The notes under the pieces were generated by a model that saw nothing but the letters and a program-made list of their open reading frames with translations, ran no database searches and was not told the DNA's origin. A program made the translations under genes and the position numbers. Source: Mesonia algae (GTDB taxonomy: Bacteria; Bacteroidota; Bacteroidia; Flavobacteriales; Flavobacteriaceae). From it: DNA of 64,000 nt. Location: contig NZ_QKYV01000006.1 of assembly GCF_003253545.1 (NCBI RefSeq), positions 62,001 through 126,000 of the forward strand. Direction: 5' to 3'. Of the stretch, positions 28,436-37,149 are shown piece by piece. Numbering within the stretch: position 1 is the first letter of the stretch; every line of letters begins with the position of its first letter.

Positions 28436-29461
28436 ATGGAATTGAACCCTCTTTTACAAGATATAAAACAGCGAAAATTAAAGCCAATTTATTTTTTGAT
28501 GGGAGAGGAGCCGTACTATATTGATAAAATATCAGAATATTTAAGCGACACCATTTTAACAGAAGATGAAAAAGCTTTTAACCAAACTACCCTTTACGGA
28601 AAAGATGTAAGCTTAGATGAGGTGTTGAGTACAGCTAAGCGTTTTCCTATGATGGCAGAGTATCAAGTAGTTTTGGTGAAGGAAGCGCAAGACTTATCTA
28701 GAGAGATTTTAGCGCAGACCGATAAGAAAAAAAATCAATTAGAGGCTTATGCTGAAAATCCTCAAGCTACCACGATTTTAATTTTTTGCTACAAGTATAA
28801 AAAGCTAGATAAACGTAAACGTGTTTATAAAGCTATAGCGAAAAGCGGAGTTATTTTTGAAAGTAAGAAAATCTATGAAAACCAAATTCCTACTTGGATT
28901 AAGGATGAGGTAAAACGAAGAGGATATAACATTTCTCCCAAAGCAGCTCACTTACTTACCGAATTTTTAGGGAACGATCTAGCAAAAATCACCAATGAGA
29001 TAGATAAGCTTGAATTGATCTTAGCGGGAAGAAATGAAATTACTCCCGAGATTATTGAAGAAAATATTGGGATAAGCAAAGACTTTAATAATTTTGAATT
29101 ACAAAAAGCTTTTGGAGTAAAAGACTACACCAAAGCATACCGCATTATTGAATATTTTGCTCAAAATCAAAAAAATCACCCCATAGTCTTAACTATTCCT
29201 ATACTTTATAATTTCTTTTCTAAAGTGTTATTATATCACGGTTTAAAAGATAAGTCTAAAGGAAGTGTTGCTAAAGCTCTTAAAATAAACCCTTATTTTG
29301 TAGCCGATTATAGTACTGCAGCAAATCATTACCCTATGAGAGAAGTGAGTGGTATTGTGGCTACCTTAAGAGAAATAGATATGAAAAGCAAAGGGATTAA
29401 CTCTGTTTCGGCGACACCTATAGATTTGTATAAAGAACTCTTATTTAAAATTCGTTCATAA
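28436..29461 (+). CDS. holA: DNA polymerase III subunit delta
   Basis: Clamp-loader subunit that opens the beta clamp during replication. The 341-residue protein matches the family: N-terminal PIYFLMGEEPYYIDKISEYL, a segment with KRFPMMAEYQVVLVKEA where the clamp-binding helix lies, the EFLGNDLAKITNEIDKLEL-like region in the middle domain and the helical collar domain at the C-terminus. It overlaps menA by one base (TAATG), which suggests coupled translation. Confidence 0.92.
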   Translation: MELNPLLQDIKQRKLKPIYFLMGEEPYYIDKISEYLSDTILTEDEKAFNQTTLYGKDVSLDEVLSTAKRFPMMAEYQVVLVKEAQDLSREILAQTDKKKNQLEAYAENPQATTILIFCYKYKKLDKRKRVYKAIAKSGVIFESKKIYENQIPTWIKDEVKRRGYNISPKAAHLLTEFLGNDLAKITNEIDKLELILAGRNEITPEIIEENIGISKDFNNFELQKAFGVKDYTKAYRIIEYFAQNQKNHPIVLTIPILYNFFSKVLLYHGLKDKSKGSVAKALKINPYFVADYSTAANHYPMREVSGIVATLREIDMKSKGINSVSATPIDLYKELLFKIRS

Positions 29462-30360
29462 TGACAAAATTTAAAACTTGGGTTTCTGCAGCACGATTAA
29501 GGACCTTGCCACTTTCTATTTCTGGAATTTTAGTAGGTACAGCTTTAGCAAAATGGGAAGGCTATTTTTCTTATCCCATATTTATTTTTGCACTCTTAAC
29601 GACTTTAGGCTTACAGGTGTTATCCAATTTTGCAAACGATTATGGAGATGGAATAAAAGGTACCGATAATGAAGATAGAGTAGGACCTATGCGTGCAATA
29701 CAAAGCGGAATTATTTCTCATCAAGAAATGAAAATAGGAATGATCGTAGCTAGTTTTTTTAGCATAATAATGGCTTCACTTTTAATTTATACCGCTTTCG
29801 GAAGTGAAAATTTTTTATTTTCTATGTTGTTCTTTTTATTGGGTTTAGCTTCTATCGCAGCAGCAATAAAATATACTGTAGGGAAATCTGCTTACGGCTA
29901 TCGAGGTTTAGGAGACGTATTTGTATTTCTTTTTTTTGGTTTGGTAAGTGTATTGGGATCTCATTTTTTATACACACATTCTTTTAACTTTATCGATATT
30001 TTACCTGCTATAAGCATAGGTTTATTAAGTACAGCAGTGTTGAATTTAAATAACATGCGGGATCAAGAAAGTGATGCTAAAGCTCAAAAAAATACGTTGG
30101 TTGTTTTTTTAGGAGCTAAAAAAGCAAAACGATATCATTATTTCTTAATTCTCTTCGGTTTTATCTGTTTTACATTATTTATTCTTCTCGCTCAATTTTA
30201 TAGATCTGCTTGGTGCTTGCTCGCTTTTGTTCCTTTATTTTTTCATTTAAAAACAGTGAAAGAAAATACAAGTCCGGTATTGTTAGATCCTGAACTTAAA
30301 AAAGTTGCTTTAAGTACTTTTGCTATATCTCTTATTTTTTTAATACTGAGCTTAATCTAA
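29461..30360 (+). CDS. menA: 1,4-dihydroxy-2-naphthoate polyprenyltransferase
   Basis: Attaches the isoprenoid side chain to DHNA in the inner membrane, making demethylmenaquinone. The UbiA-type protein (299 residues) has about eight membrane segments and both Asp-rich motifs: NDYGDGIKG (59-67) and NNMRDQESDAKA (about 197-208). The start overlaps the holA stop by one base. Two other menaquinone genes (menC, menE) lie about 1 kb downstream on the same strand. Confidence 0.94.
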   Translation: MTKFKTWVSAARLRTLPLSISGILVGTALAKWEGYFSYPIFIFALLTTLGLQVLSNFANDYGDGIKGTDNEDRVGPMRAIQSGIISHQEMKIGMIVASFFSIIMASLLIYTAFGSENFLFSMLFFLLGLASIAAAIKYTVGKSAYGYRGLGDVFVFLFFGLVSVLGSHFLYTHSFNFIDILPAISIGLLSTAVLNLNNMRDQESDAKAQKNTLVVFLGAKKAKRYHYFLILFGFICFTLFILLAQFYRSAWCLLAFVPLFFHLKTVKENTSPVLLDPELKKVALSTFAISLIFLILSLI

Positions 30361-30762
30361 AAAAGCAAAGAGAAATCCATTACAGAACTTCTCTATTCAA
30401 GCCACAACAAACAAATTTTTGAGAGAGCTTGTTGCTGTATATGGTTTTAACGATTAAAAAGAGTTTAAAATAAATTTGATAAAACTATCAAATTTCAATT
30501 TTGGTTAGGTGGTTAACTCTAAATTACCTTCAATGTCCTTTTCATAGCTTATTGAAGATATTGTCGGAATAAATAGCCATAATAAAAGGTTAGATTTTTT
30601 ATGATATAAGGTTTTAAGTTATAGTAAACTTACTGTTTTTTAGCACTTTATGAAATACCTTATATGGGGTGTGTTTAATACGAATAACTAAAAATGTTAT
30701 ATATATGTGAAGCTTTAAAAGGTTACATCTATTTTTATTAAATTCAGGCCAAAATTAAAGTC
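30361..30762. other. Intergenic region between menA and an UPF0173 hydrolase
   Basis: About 400 bases without a convincing reading frame. It has one clean hairpin, AAATTTGATA with TATCAAATTT (30472-30481 with 30486-30495, loop AAAC), and an upstream CAACAA...TTGTTG stem at about 30404-30433. Neither has the G/C content and T-run of a typical terminator. Otherwise I see nothing in it. Confidence 0.5.
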
Positions 30763-31443
30763 ATGAAAATTACCTTTTACGGACAAAATAGCCTTTCGAT
30801 AGAAGTTGGCGGAAAACATATTATAGTAGATCCATTTATCACAGGGAATGACCTTTCTAAAGATAAAGTAGATATAAAGCAGTTAAAAGCAGATTACATC
30901 TTAGTTACCCACGCGCATCAAGATCATACTTTAGATGTAGAAGCTATTGCTAAAAATACAGGAGCTACGGTGGTGAGTAATTATGAAATTGCTAATCATT
31001 ATGAGGCGAAAGATTTAAAAGTACACCCTATGAATCATGGCGGTTCTTGGGAGTTTGACTTTGGTAAAGTGACCTACGTTAATGCCATTCACACCAGTTC
31101 TTTTCCTGATGGAAGTTATGGAGGACAACCTGGGGGATTTGTTGTAGAAGCTGGTGAAAAGTGTATTTATATTGCAGGAGATACCGCACTAACTATGGAT
31201 ATGAAACTTATTCCCATGCGTCACGACCTAGATTTAGCAGTCTTACCTATTGGTGATAATTTTACGATGGGAGTGGATGATGCAGTGATCGCAAGCGATT
31301 TTATTGAATGTAGTAAGATATTAGGTTGTCATTATGATACGTTTGGTTTTATAGAAATAGATCATAAAGTAGCGAAAGAGAAATTTAAAATGAAAAAGAA
31401 AGAACTTCTTTTGTTAGAAATAGGAGAAAGCATTGAGATTTAA
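30763..31443 (+). CDS. UPF0173 metallo-beta-lactamase-fold hydrolase
   Basis: A 226-residue metal-dependent hydrolase of the UPF0173 family. The metal site is visible in VTHAHQDHTLD (His50, His52, Asp54, His55), with further ligand candidates in the GDTALTMD (about 140-147) and GDNFTMG regions. The substrate is unknown. It overlaps menC by one base, so the two are coupled; this position next to menaquinone genes may be only a lineage-specific gene order. Confidence 0.85.
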   Translation: MKITFYGQNSLSIEVGGKHIIVDPFITGNDLSKDKVDIKQLKADYILVTHAHQDHTLDVEAIAKNTGATVVSNYEIANHYEAKDLKVHPMNHGGSWEFDFGKVTYVNAIHTSSFPDGSYGGQPGGFVVEAGEKCIYIAGDTALTMDMKLIPMRHDLDLAVLPIGDNFTMGVDDAVIASDFIECSKILGCHYDTFGFIEIDHKVAKEKFKMKKKELLLLEIGESIEI

Positions 31444-32486
31444 TGAAAGCAACTTATCACAAACATATTTTAAACTTTAAACGCCCCAGTGGAACCTCTC
31501 GGGGCGTTCTTACTACCAAAGAAACTTGGTATATAATCATAGAAAAAGAAGGGAAAAAAGGAATTGGGGAATGCGGTATATTACGGGGATTGAGTATAGA
31601 TGACCGTCCCGATTACGAAGAAAAACTCCAATGGCTTTGTACACATATAGAAGATGATATCAATTCTCTCTTTACGGAATTAAAAGAGTTTCCTTCTATA
31701 CTATTCGGGTTAGAAATGGCTTTGCAGTCTTTAGATAGCAAAGATCCTTTTGTTCTCTTTCCTTCTCATTTTACAGATGGAAAAGCGGGTATTCCTATCA
31801 ACGGACTTATTTGGATGGGGGAGAAGTCGTTTATGAAAGAACAAATTAAGGAGAAAATAAAGCAAGGCTTTAGTTGTATAAAACTTAAAATAGGAGCTAT
31901 AGATTTTGATGCCGAAATGGAGCTGCTTCAGTATATACGAAAAGAATTTTCAGCTAAAGAAATTGAACTTCGAGTAGATGCCAATGGAGCATTTCAGCCA
32001 GAAGATGCGCTAGAAAAATTAAAGAGGTTAAGCGATTTAAGTTTGCATAGCATCGAGCAACCCATCCGTCAAGGTCAATATAAAGAGATGGCTAAATTAT
32101 GTAAAGAAACACCCTTGCCTATAGCTTTAGATGAAGAATTAATAGGTGTTTTTAATACTTCCGATAAGGAAAATTTGATTGAAGAAATTAAACCTCAATA
32201 TATCATTTTAAAACCGAGTCTTATTGGCGGTTTTCAAGGAGCAAAAGAATGGGTGAATATTGCTGAAAAAAATCAAATAGGTTGGTGGATTACCAGCGCG
32301 TTAGAGAGCAATATAGGTTTAAATGCAATTGCACAATTCACGTATTTACAAAATAACCCAATGCCACAAGGTTTAGGAACGGGAAGCTTATTTACAAATA
32401 ATATAGAAAGTCCGTTGCAAGTAAAAGGAGAGAATTTAAATTATAATCCCCAAATAACTTGGGAAACTCAACAAATAAAATTTTAG
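31443..32486 (+). CDS. menC: o-Succinylbenzoate synthase
   Basis: Enolase-superfamily dehydratase that converts SHCHC to o-succinylbenzoate in menaquinone synthesis. Key residues of the family are in place: Lys147 and Lys149 in KLK, Asp179 in RVDANG, Glu205 in EQPI, Asp230 in LDEEL and Lys257 in LKPSLIGG. The length (347 residues) is normal. It overlaps the hydrolase gene by one base and abuts the CPBP gene with no gap, so the operon is tightly packed. Confidence 0.92.
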   Translation: MKATYHKHILNFKRPSGTSRGVLTTKETWYIIIEKEGKKGIGECGILRGLSIDDRPDYEEKLQWLCTHIEDDINSLFTELKEFPSILFGLEMALQSLDSKDPFVLFPSHFTDGKAGIPINGLIWMGEKSFMKEQIKEKIKQGFSCIKLKIGAIDFDAEMELLQYIRKEFSAKEIELRVDANGAFQPEDALEKLKRLSDLSLHSIEQPIRQGQYKEMAKLCKETPLPIALDEELIGVFNTSDKENLIEEIKPQYIILKPSLIGGFQGAKEWVNIAEKNQIGWWITSALESNIGLNAIAQFTYLQNNPMPQGLGTGSLFTNNIESPLQVKGENLNYNPQITWETQQIKF

Positions 32487-33416
32487 ATGTTTATAGAACA
32501 AGCCTTTCGTGGTAAGCACGATTTTTGGTTATATTTAGTAGGATCACTAATAGTTGCTTTAGCTGCTGTTATTGGTCAAATCCCATTAACGGTGGCCATC
32601 ATTTTAGAAAATGGTTGGGAAGCTTCTACGATGTCGCAATCCCAAATGATGCAAAGTTTAGATCCTAACCTTCTCATATTTCTACTCTTACTTTCTTTTG
32701 CAGTAGGTTTTATAGGGCTTAAAATTGCCCTTAAATACCTACATCACATTAATTTTATGACTATCACTACGATAAGGAAAAAAGTTGATTGGGGTAGGGT
32801 TTTACTTGGTTTTGGGCTGATAGCTGTATTCTCATCGGTTTCTATACTCATTGATTATCAAAGTAACCCAGAAAATTATGGATGGAATTTTAAACCTATA
32901 CCATTCCTTATCCTTTGTCTAATTGCTATTGTGATGGTTCCCATACAAACGAGTATAGAAGAGTATTTATTTAGAGGTTACCTTATGCAAGGCTTTGGAG
33001 TGCTAGCAAAAAATAAATGGTTTCCACTAATGATGACCTCCATCATTTTTGGGCTGTTGCATATTGCTAATCCTGAAGTAGATAAACTAGGTTATCTCAT
33101 TTTATTTTTTTACATAGGTACAGGTTTGTTTTTAGGAATTATTACTTTAATGGATGAAGGAATGGAACTGGCTTTAGGTTTTCATGCAGGAAATAACCTT
33201 GTCGGAATCATTCTAGTCACCGCAAATTGGACCGCTTTCCAGTCAGAATCACTATTGAAAGATGTCGCAGAACCTACCATAGGTTTTGATGTTTTCTTAC
33301 CTTTATTAATCGTATATCCTATCTTTTTTATCATTATGGCAAAAACCTATAAATGGAAAAATTGGAAAGAAAAACTTTTTGGTAAAGTTGAAGCTCCTGC
33401 AGAAATTATAAATTAA
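32487..33416 (+). CDS. CPBP-family intramembrane glutamic endopeptidase
   Basis: A 309-residue membrane protein with about eight hydrophobic segments and the CPBP/ABI motifs: Glu158-Glu159...Arg163 (SIEEYLFRG), His192 in FGLLHIAN and His233 in GFHAGNN. The family includes CAAX-type proteases; the substrate here is unknown. It starts on the base after the menC stop and precedes menE by about 50 bases. Confidence 0.88.
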   Translation: MFIEQAFRGKHDFWLYLVGSLIVALAAVIGQIPLTVAIILENGWEASTMSQSQMMQSLDPNLLIFLLLLSFAVGFIGLKIALKYLHHINFMTITTIRKKVDWGRVLLGFGLIAVFSSVSILIDYQSNPENYGWNFKPIPFLILCLIAIVMVPIQTSIEEYLFRGYLMQGFGVLAKNKWFPLMMTSIIFGLLHIANPEVDKLGYLILFFYIGTGLFLGIITLMDEGMELALGFHAGNNLVGIILVTANWTAFQSESLLKDVAEPTIGFDVFLPLLIVYPIFFIIMAKTYKWKNWKEKLFGKVEAPAEIIN

Positions 33417-33466
33417 AATTATTGTTTTGATAACACTCAGTTTTTATTGAAATACAACCTTTGGTT

Positions 33467-34570
33467 ATGGTAGATAACACAGTTGATTTTACACCACATA
33501 TACATGAAGATTTTCAGTTGAATAGAAACCAATTGAATGAATCTGGACTTATTCAATTGTCTACATTTTATATTCAAGAAGGAGAACCCCACGAACAAGA
33601 GATTGGAAACTTTTTTTTAGAATGGTTAGACGATAAAAGTTTTGTAGAAGTACATACCTCTGGCTCTACAGGTACCCCAAAAGTTATAAAAATTGAAAAA
33701 GAATGGATGGTAAATAGCGCTAAAGCTACCGGTAAATTCTTTAAACTTCCAGAACAAACAACGGCATTATTGTGTTTACCCGCAACCTATATAGCCGGTA
33801 AAATGATGTTGGTACGCGCTATGGTTTTAGGTTGGCATATAGAAAGTGTACCTCCAAAATCAAATCCCTTAGATCAAATGTATAAACGTTTTGATTTTTG
33901 CGCGATGACTCCATTTCAATTAGACAATTCTTTAGCAAGACTGCATTTAATCTCTAAATTGATCGTGGGAGGCGGAGCTATTTCGCTTCCGCTGAAACAA
34001 CTTGTTCAAGGGATCTCTACCAAAATCTACGAAACATACGGAATGACAGAAACGGTCACTCATATTGCTGCTCGTAGGGTAAATTCAAAAAAGAGTAAGA
34101 AAAAAGAAATTCCGTTTAAGGTATTACCTAATGTAACGGTAAGTATAGATGATAGGGGGTGTTTAATTATTAAGGCACCAGGAGTTTCACCAGACCCTAT
34201 CACTACCAATGATATTGTAGAATTGGTAACTTATAAAAAATTCTTTTGGCGAGGAAGAATAGATCATGTTATCAATACTGGCGGAATCAAGATTTTTCCA
34301 GAACAAGTAGAAAGAAAATTAGAATCTATAATTCTCCATCGTTTTTTTATCACTTCACTACCAGATGATGCGTTGGGAGAAAAAGTAATCTTATTTGTGG
34401 AAGCTCCTTTTTCTGAAGAAAGTCTAAAAGATCTAACCGAACAAATTCACAAACATAAGGGTTTATCTAAATTTGAAAAACCTAAAAAAATCTATTTTGT
34501 AGAAAAGTTTGAAGAAACCCATACCGGTAAAATCCATAGAAATCATACCTTAAAAGCTAGATTAGAATAA
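33467..34570 (+). CDS. menE: o-Succinylbenzoate-CoA ligase (MenE-like)
   Basis: AMP-forming acyl-CoA synthetase, placed in menaquinone synthesis by its neighbours. The P-loop-like TSGSTGTPK (64-72) and the YETYGMTE region (about 185-192) are present. A GRIDHVINTGG hinge and a C-terminal HTGKIHRN, which should hold the catalytic lysine, follow. At about 367 residues it is shorter than many ligases of this family because the N-terminal part is reduced, as is usual in Bacteroidota. I chose ATG 33467 (MVDNTVDF) over a TTG two codons upstream. Confidence 0.85.
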   Translation: MVDNTVDFTPHIHEDFQLNRNQLNESGLIQLSTFYIQEGEPHEQEIGNFFLEWLDDKSFVEVHTSGSTGTPKVIKIEKEWMVNSAKATGKFFKLPEQTTALLCLPATYIAGKMMLVRAMVLGWHIESVPPKSNPLDQMYKRFDFCAMTPFQLDNSLARLHLISKLIVGGGAISLPLKQLVQGISTKIYETYGMTETVTHIAARRVNSKKSKKKEIPFKVLPNVTVSIDDRGCLIIKAPGVSPDPITTNDIVELVTYKKFFWRGRIDHVINTGGIKIFPEQVERKLESIILHRFFITSLPDDALGEKVILFVEAPFSEESLKDLTEQIHKHKGLSKFEKPKKIYFVEKFEETHTGKIHRNHTLKARLE

Positions 34571-34587
34571 GTATAGCTCTATAAAAA

Positions 34588-34632
34588 AGGCCGTCTATTT
34601 TACAGAAACTTTGTAAAATAGACGGCTTTTTT
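34588..34632. terminator. Rho-independent terminator between menE and the PLP gene
   Basis: GCCGTCTATTTTACA (34590-34604) pairs with TGTAAAATAGACGGC (34612-34626) around a short loop, followed by T6 and preceded by an A-run. It sits between two convergent genes. Confidence 0.88.
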
Positions 34633-34649
34633 ACTTATTTGTGAGAGAA

Positions 34650-36494
34650 TTAGATACTCTCTACAAAATCTAAAAATACCTTCTTGTGAAGTTCAAGATC
34701 TAAGTTGCCAGAAACAGAAACTCTAACGATGTAATCTTTGTCACCTTCTTTGGTAGTACCTTGAGTTGAGGTCGCAGGTACCGTCCAATAACAACCTTTT
34801 AACTGACCGTAGCTAACACAAAACTTACTTTCCGTAGGGATTTCAGTAATCATTAGATTAATCAATTTTAAGTTTAATTTTCTCTTGTAAGCTTCTTTTT
34901 CTTCAGCAGTTTCTCCTTTGGTAGGAAGATCTAATGAAAAAACCGATGGCGTAAAACCTTCATTTGCTAATTCATCAGAAACGAAATTAATCTTAGCTTC
35001 AGGTAAAACTTCTTGAATAAACGTTACAAACTCACGCGTATTTTTATAAGCATCTTTTATACGCTGATTCATAGAAGGCATTTGCTTCGCTAATATTTCA
35101 TATTGAAGTGCTGTCGCCTCATTATCACAAAGTTCTAAATGCTTTTCTACTTTTTTAATCAATGCTTCTGTGTTTTTATTCCCCACACAGTAGCCAGCAG
35201 TACATTTTCCGCCGCTAGGGAATTTAGATCCGCTTACATAGGAAATGGTACGCACCTTAGAAAGTATCTTACCTTCACCTAAAAACTGATAATTAGGACA
35301 AAACGTTTGGTCGAGAATAAACACGGGATCAATAGCAGTTTCTCCTGTTGCGGTTTTACGTTCGGTACTTAAAACTTCTTTTAATTTTTGAAGTTCGGGA
35401 ACTTCTACTCTTGGATTTGTAGGAATCTCTGCGATAATATAAGGAACTGCATCTTCTTGAGCGATTCGCGTTAACACCGTATCGATACTTTTAACCATAT
35501 CATTATCACCATCTACCGGCAAATCTACTACTTCAACATTATCAAGACAAGCAGCTACTCTTCTAGCTTGGTCATTGGTCCCTCCATAGCAATTTGGAGG
35601 AACAATAAATTTAATTTCTTTTCCTTTATGATTTTCTAAAGCATCGTGAACAAGTCCCATCATAATGGCATACTGCATCGATAATCCGCTTGAAGCAACC
35701 AATGCTTTTGTAGTTGTACCTGTTATGGAATTAATAGAACCTTTAACACTTGTTTTATTTGTTTCAGCTATATTTTTTTTAGTTTCCACGGAAGAATGTG
35801 CTACTAGAGATTTTAAAGCGGTATAGCAATTCTCGGGTGTCATAGATATTGTTTCTCTTCTTCTCACATGCTGAATAGCCGATATATAGCTTTCATTTTG
35901 TTTTCCATTTATCAATAAAACACTTCCCAGATCTCCATATAAGTTAATATAGAAATCTATGTTTGAGTTAAGATCTACATTAGAAACTTTATCGTTTTCT
36001 GAAATCAAAACAGTGCTTCCTTCAAAAGTGGCTATTTCTGAAGTTTTGTCAACTTTCTTTAATTCAAATTGATAACCGTAAACACGTTTTATCACTTCAG
36101 CATCAAAGAAATCTGGCAATTGATGCGTGTAAAGAATTTGAGTTTTTTTATTTTCTAATAAGTTCTTTCTTAGAATGGCTAAAACTGGAACCGTTTGTGA
36201 TTGAAAACTAATAACTTCTTCAGCATCTAATTCGTGCAAATTCGCAATTCCCCATTCCAATATAGAAGATAAAGGATGTCCTAGTCGAATATAGTCGTAA
36301 GCAGTAGGTAACTTACTTAAAGCCGATGTTGTAGAGTTATGATCATTAAACAAGTTTTCAAACTGATCTAAAAACTGTGTTTTAGCTAATTCTTCATTAT
36401 AAATATCCAAACGGTGAGTGGTTAAATGTAACCAATCACTTGGCATATTTTCTATTACGTTTTTTATGTAATTAAGCATTTTATTCTCTTTCAT
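34650..36494 (-). CDS. PLP-dependent Cys/Met-type enzyme with N-terminal extension
   Basis: A 614-residue fold type I PLP enzyme. The catalytic region (about 240-614) resembles the Cys/Met metabolism family: AEIPTNPRVEVPEL (about 355-368, the ESPTNP-like strand), Asp395 in FILDQTF and the Schiff-base lysine in SGSKFPSGG (Lys424). The family usually has about 390 residues, so roughly the first 235 residues here are extra. They carry no motif I recognise. Candidate substrates are cystathionine or O-acetylhomoserine, but none is demonstrated. The C-terminus is unusually cysteine- and lysine-rich. It converges on menE. Confidence 0.75.
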   Translation of the reverse strand: MKENKMLNYIKNVIENMPSDWLHLTTHRLDIYNEELAKTQFLDQFENLFNDHNSTTSALSKLPTAYDYIRLGHPLSSILEWGIANLHELDAEEVISFQSQTVPVLAILRKNLLENKKTQILYTHQLPDFFDAEVIKRVYGYQFELKKVDKTSEIATFEGSTVLISENDKVSNVDLNSNIDFYINLYGDLGSVLLINGKQNESYISAIQHVRRRETISMTPENCYTALKSLVAHSSVETKKNIAETNKTSVKGSINSITGTTTKALVASSGLSMQYAIMMGLVHDALENHKGKEIKFIVPPNCYGGTNDQARRVAACLDNVEVVDLPVDGDNDMVKSIDTVLTRIAQEDAVPYIIAEIPTNPRVEVPELQKLKEVLSTERKTATGETAIDPVFILDQTFCPNYQFLGEGKILSKVRTISYVSGSKFPSGGKCTAGYCVGNKNTEALIKKVEKHLELCDNEATALQYEILAKQMPSMNQRIKDAYKNTREFVTFIQEVLPEAKINFVSDELANEGFTPSVFSLDLPTKGETAEEKEAYKRKLNLKLINLMITEIPTESKFCVSYGQLKGCYWTVPATSTQGTTKEGDKDYIVRVSVSGNLDLELHKKVFLDFVESI

Positions 36495-36684
36495 AATTCA
36501 ATTTTAAATAAGTCGATAATATACATGAAATCTACTTTTTGCAAAGTTTTATAGGCTGTTTTGTTCGATAAAACTGCCTATCCTTACAATTTAAGTATGC
36601 AAATAGAAACTATAGCTTGGATGGAATTTACAGTGAAATCTAACTTAGAATAAATTCTGTAAAATAGATTTGATTATTAGGTGG

Positions 36685-37146
36685 TTATCTCAATTCCTTA
36701 AGCAAGATAGCTTTGATCTCTTCCGCATTTTTCGAACCTATAAAAAAGGTTTTTTTTCCGTCTTTAGAAGTAATATGTAAAGATTTACCGTGGCGGGTAT
36801 TATAAAGTGTTCCTTTTGGTGTCATTCTTAACCCGATTCCATACGAAAGTGGTGTTTTTATAACCTCAATTTTAGCCGGATCAATATTTTCTAAAGCTAT
36901 TTTTTGAACAAAAACTCTAAATCCAAAAGCAGCTTCAATATGTTTGTTGGTAATGGTGATGGTAAGTCGTGTAAATATTAATGAAGTAAGTACAAGCACT
37001 AAAGTGATAATAGCTATAGGAATGAGCACGACCTTATTTTCTAAGACATCTTTCTTTAATAAAACAATTACTTGAGCTCCAATAATAATGACAGATAAAA
37101 TCCATAATAAAGCATTAGTTTGGGTATGTTGATAGATTTTTTTCAT
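36685..37146 (-). CDS. Small membrane protein with PH-like domain
   Basis: A 153-residue protein with two N-terminal hydrophobic helices (about 10-28 and 38-58) and a C-terminal beta-rich domain (about 65-150). The TITNKHIEAAFGF, GIGLRMTPKGT and GKSLHITSKDGK pattern there resembles a bacterial pleckstrin-homology-like fold. Function unknown. It begins three bases after the stop of the upstream M1 peptidase on the same strand, so they form one transcript. Confidence 0.65.
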   Translation of the reverse strand: MKKIYQHTQTNALLWILSVIIIGAQVIVLLKKDVLENKVVLIPIAIITLVLVLTSLIFTRLTITITNKHIEAAFGFRVFVQKIALENIDPAKIEVIKTPLSYGIGLRMTPKGTLYNTRHGKSLHITSKDGKKTFFIGSKNAEEIKAILLKELR

Positions 37147-37149
37147 CTT

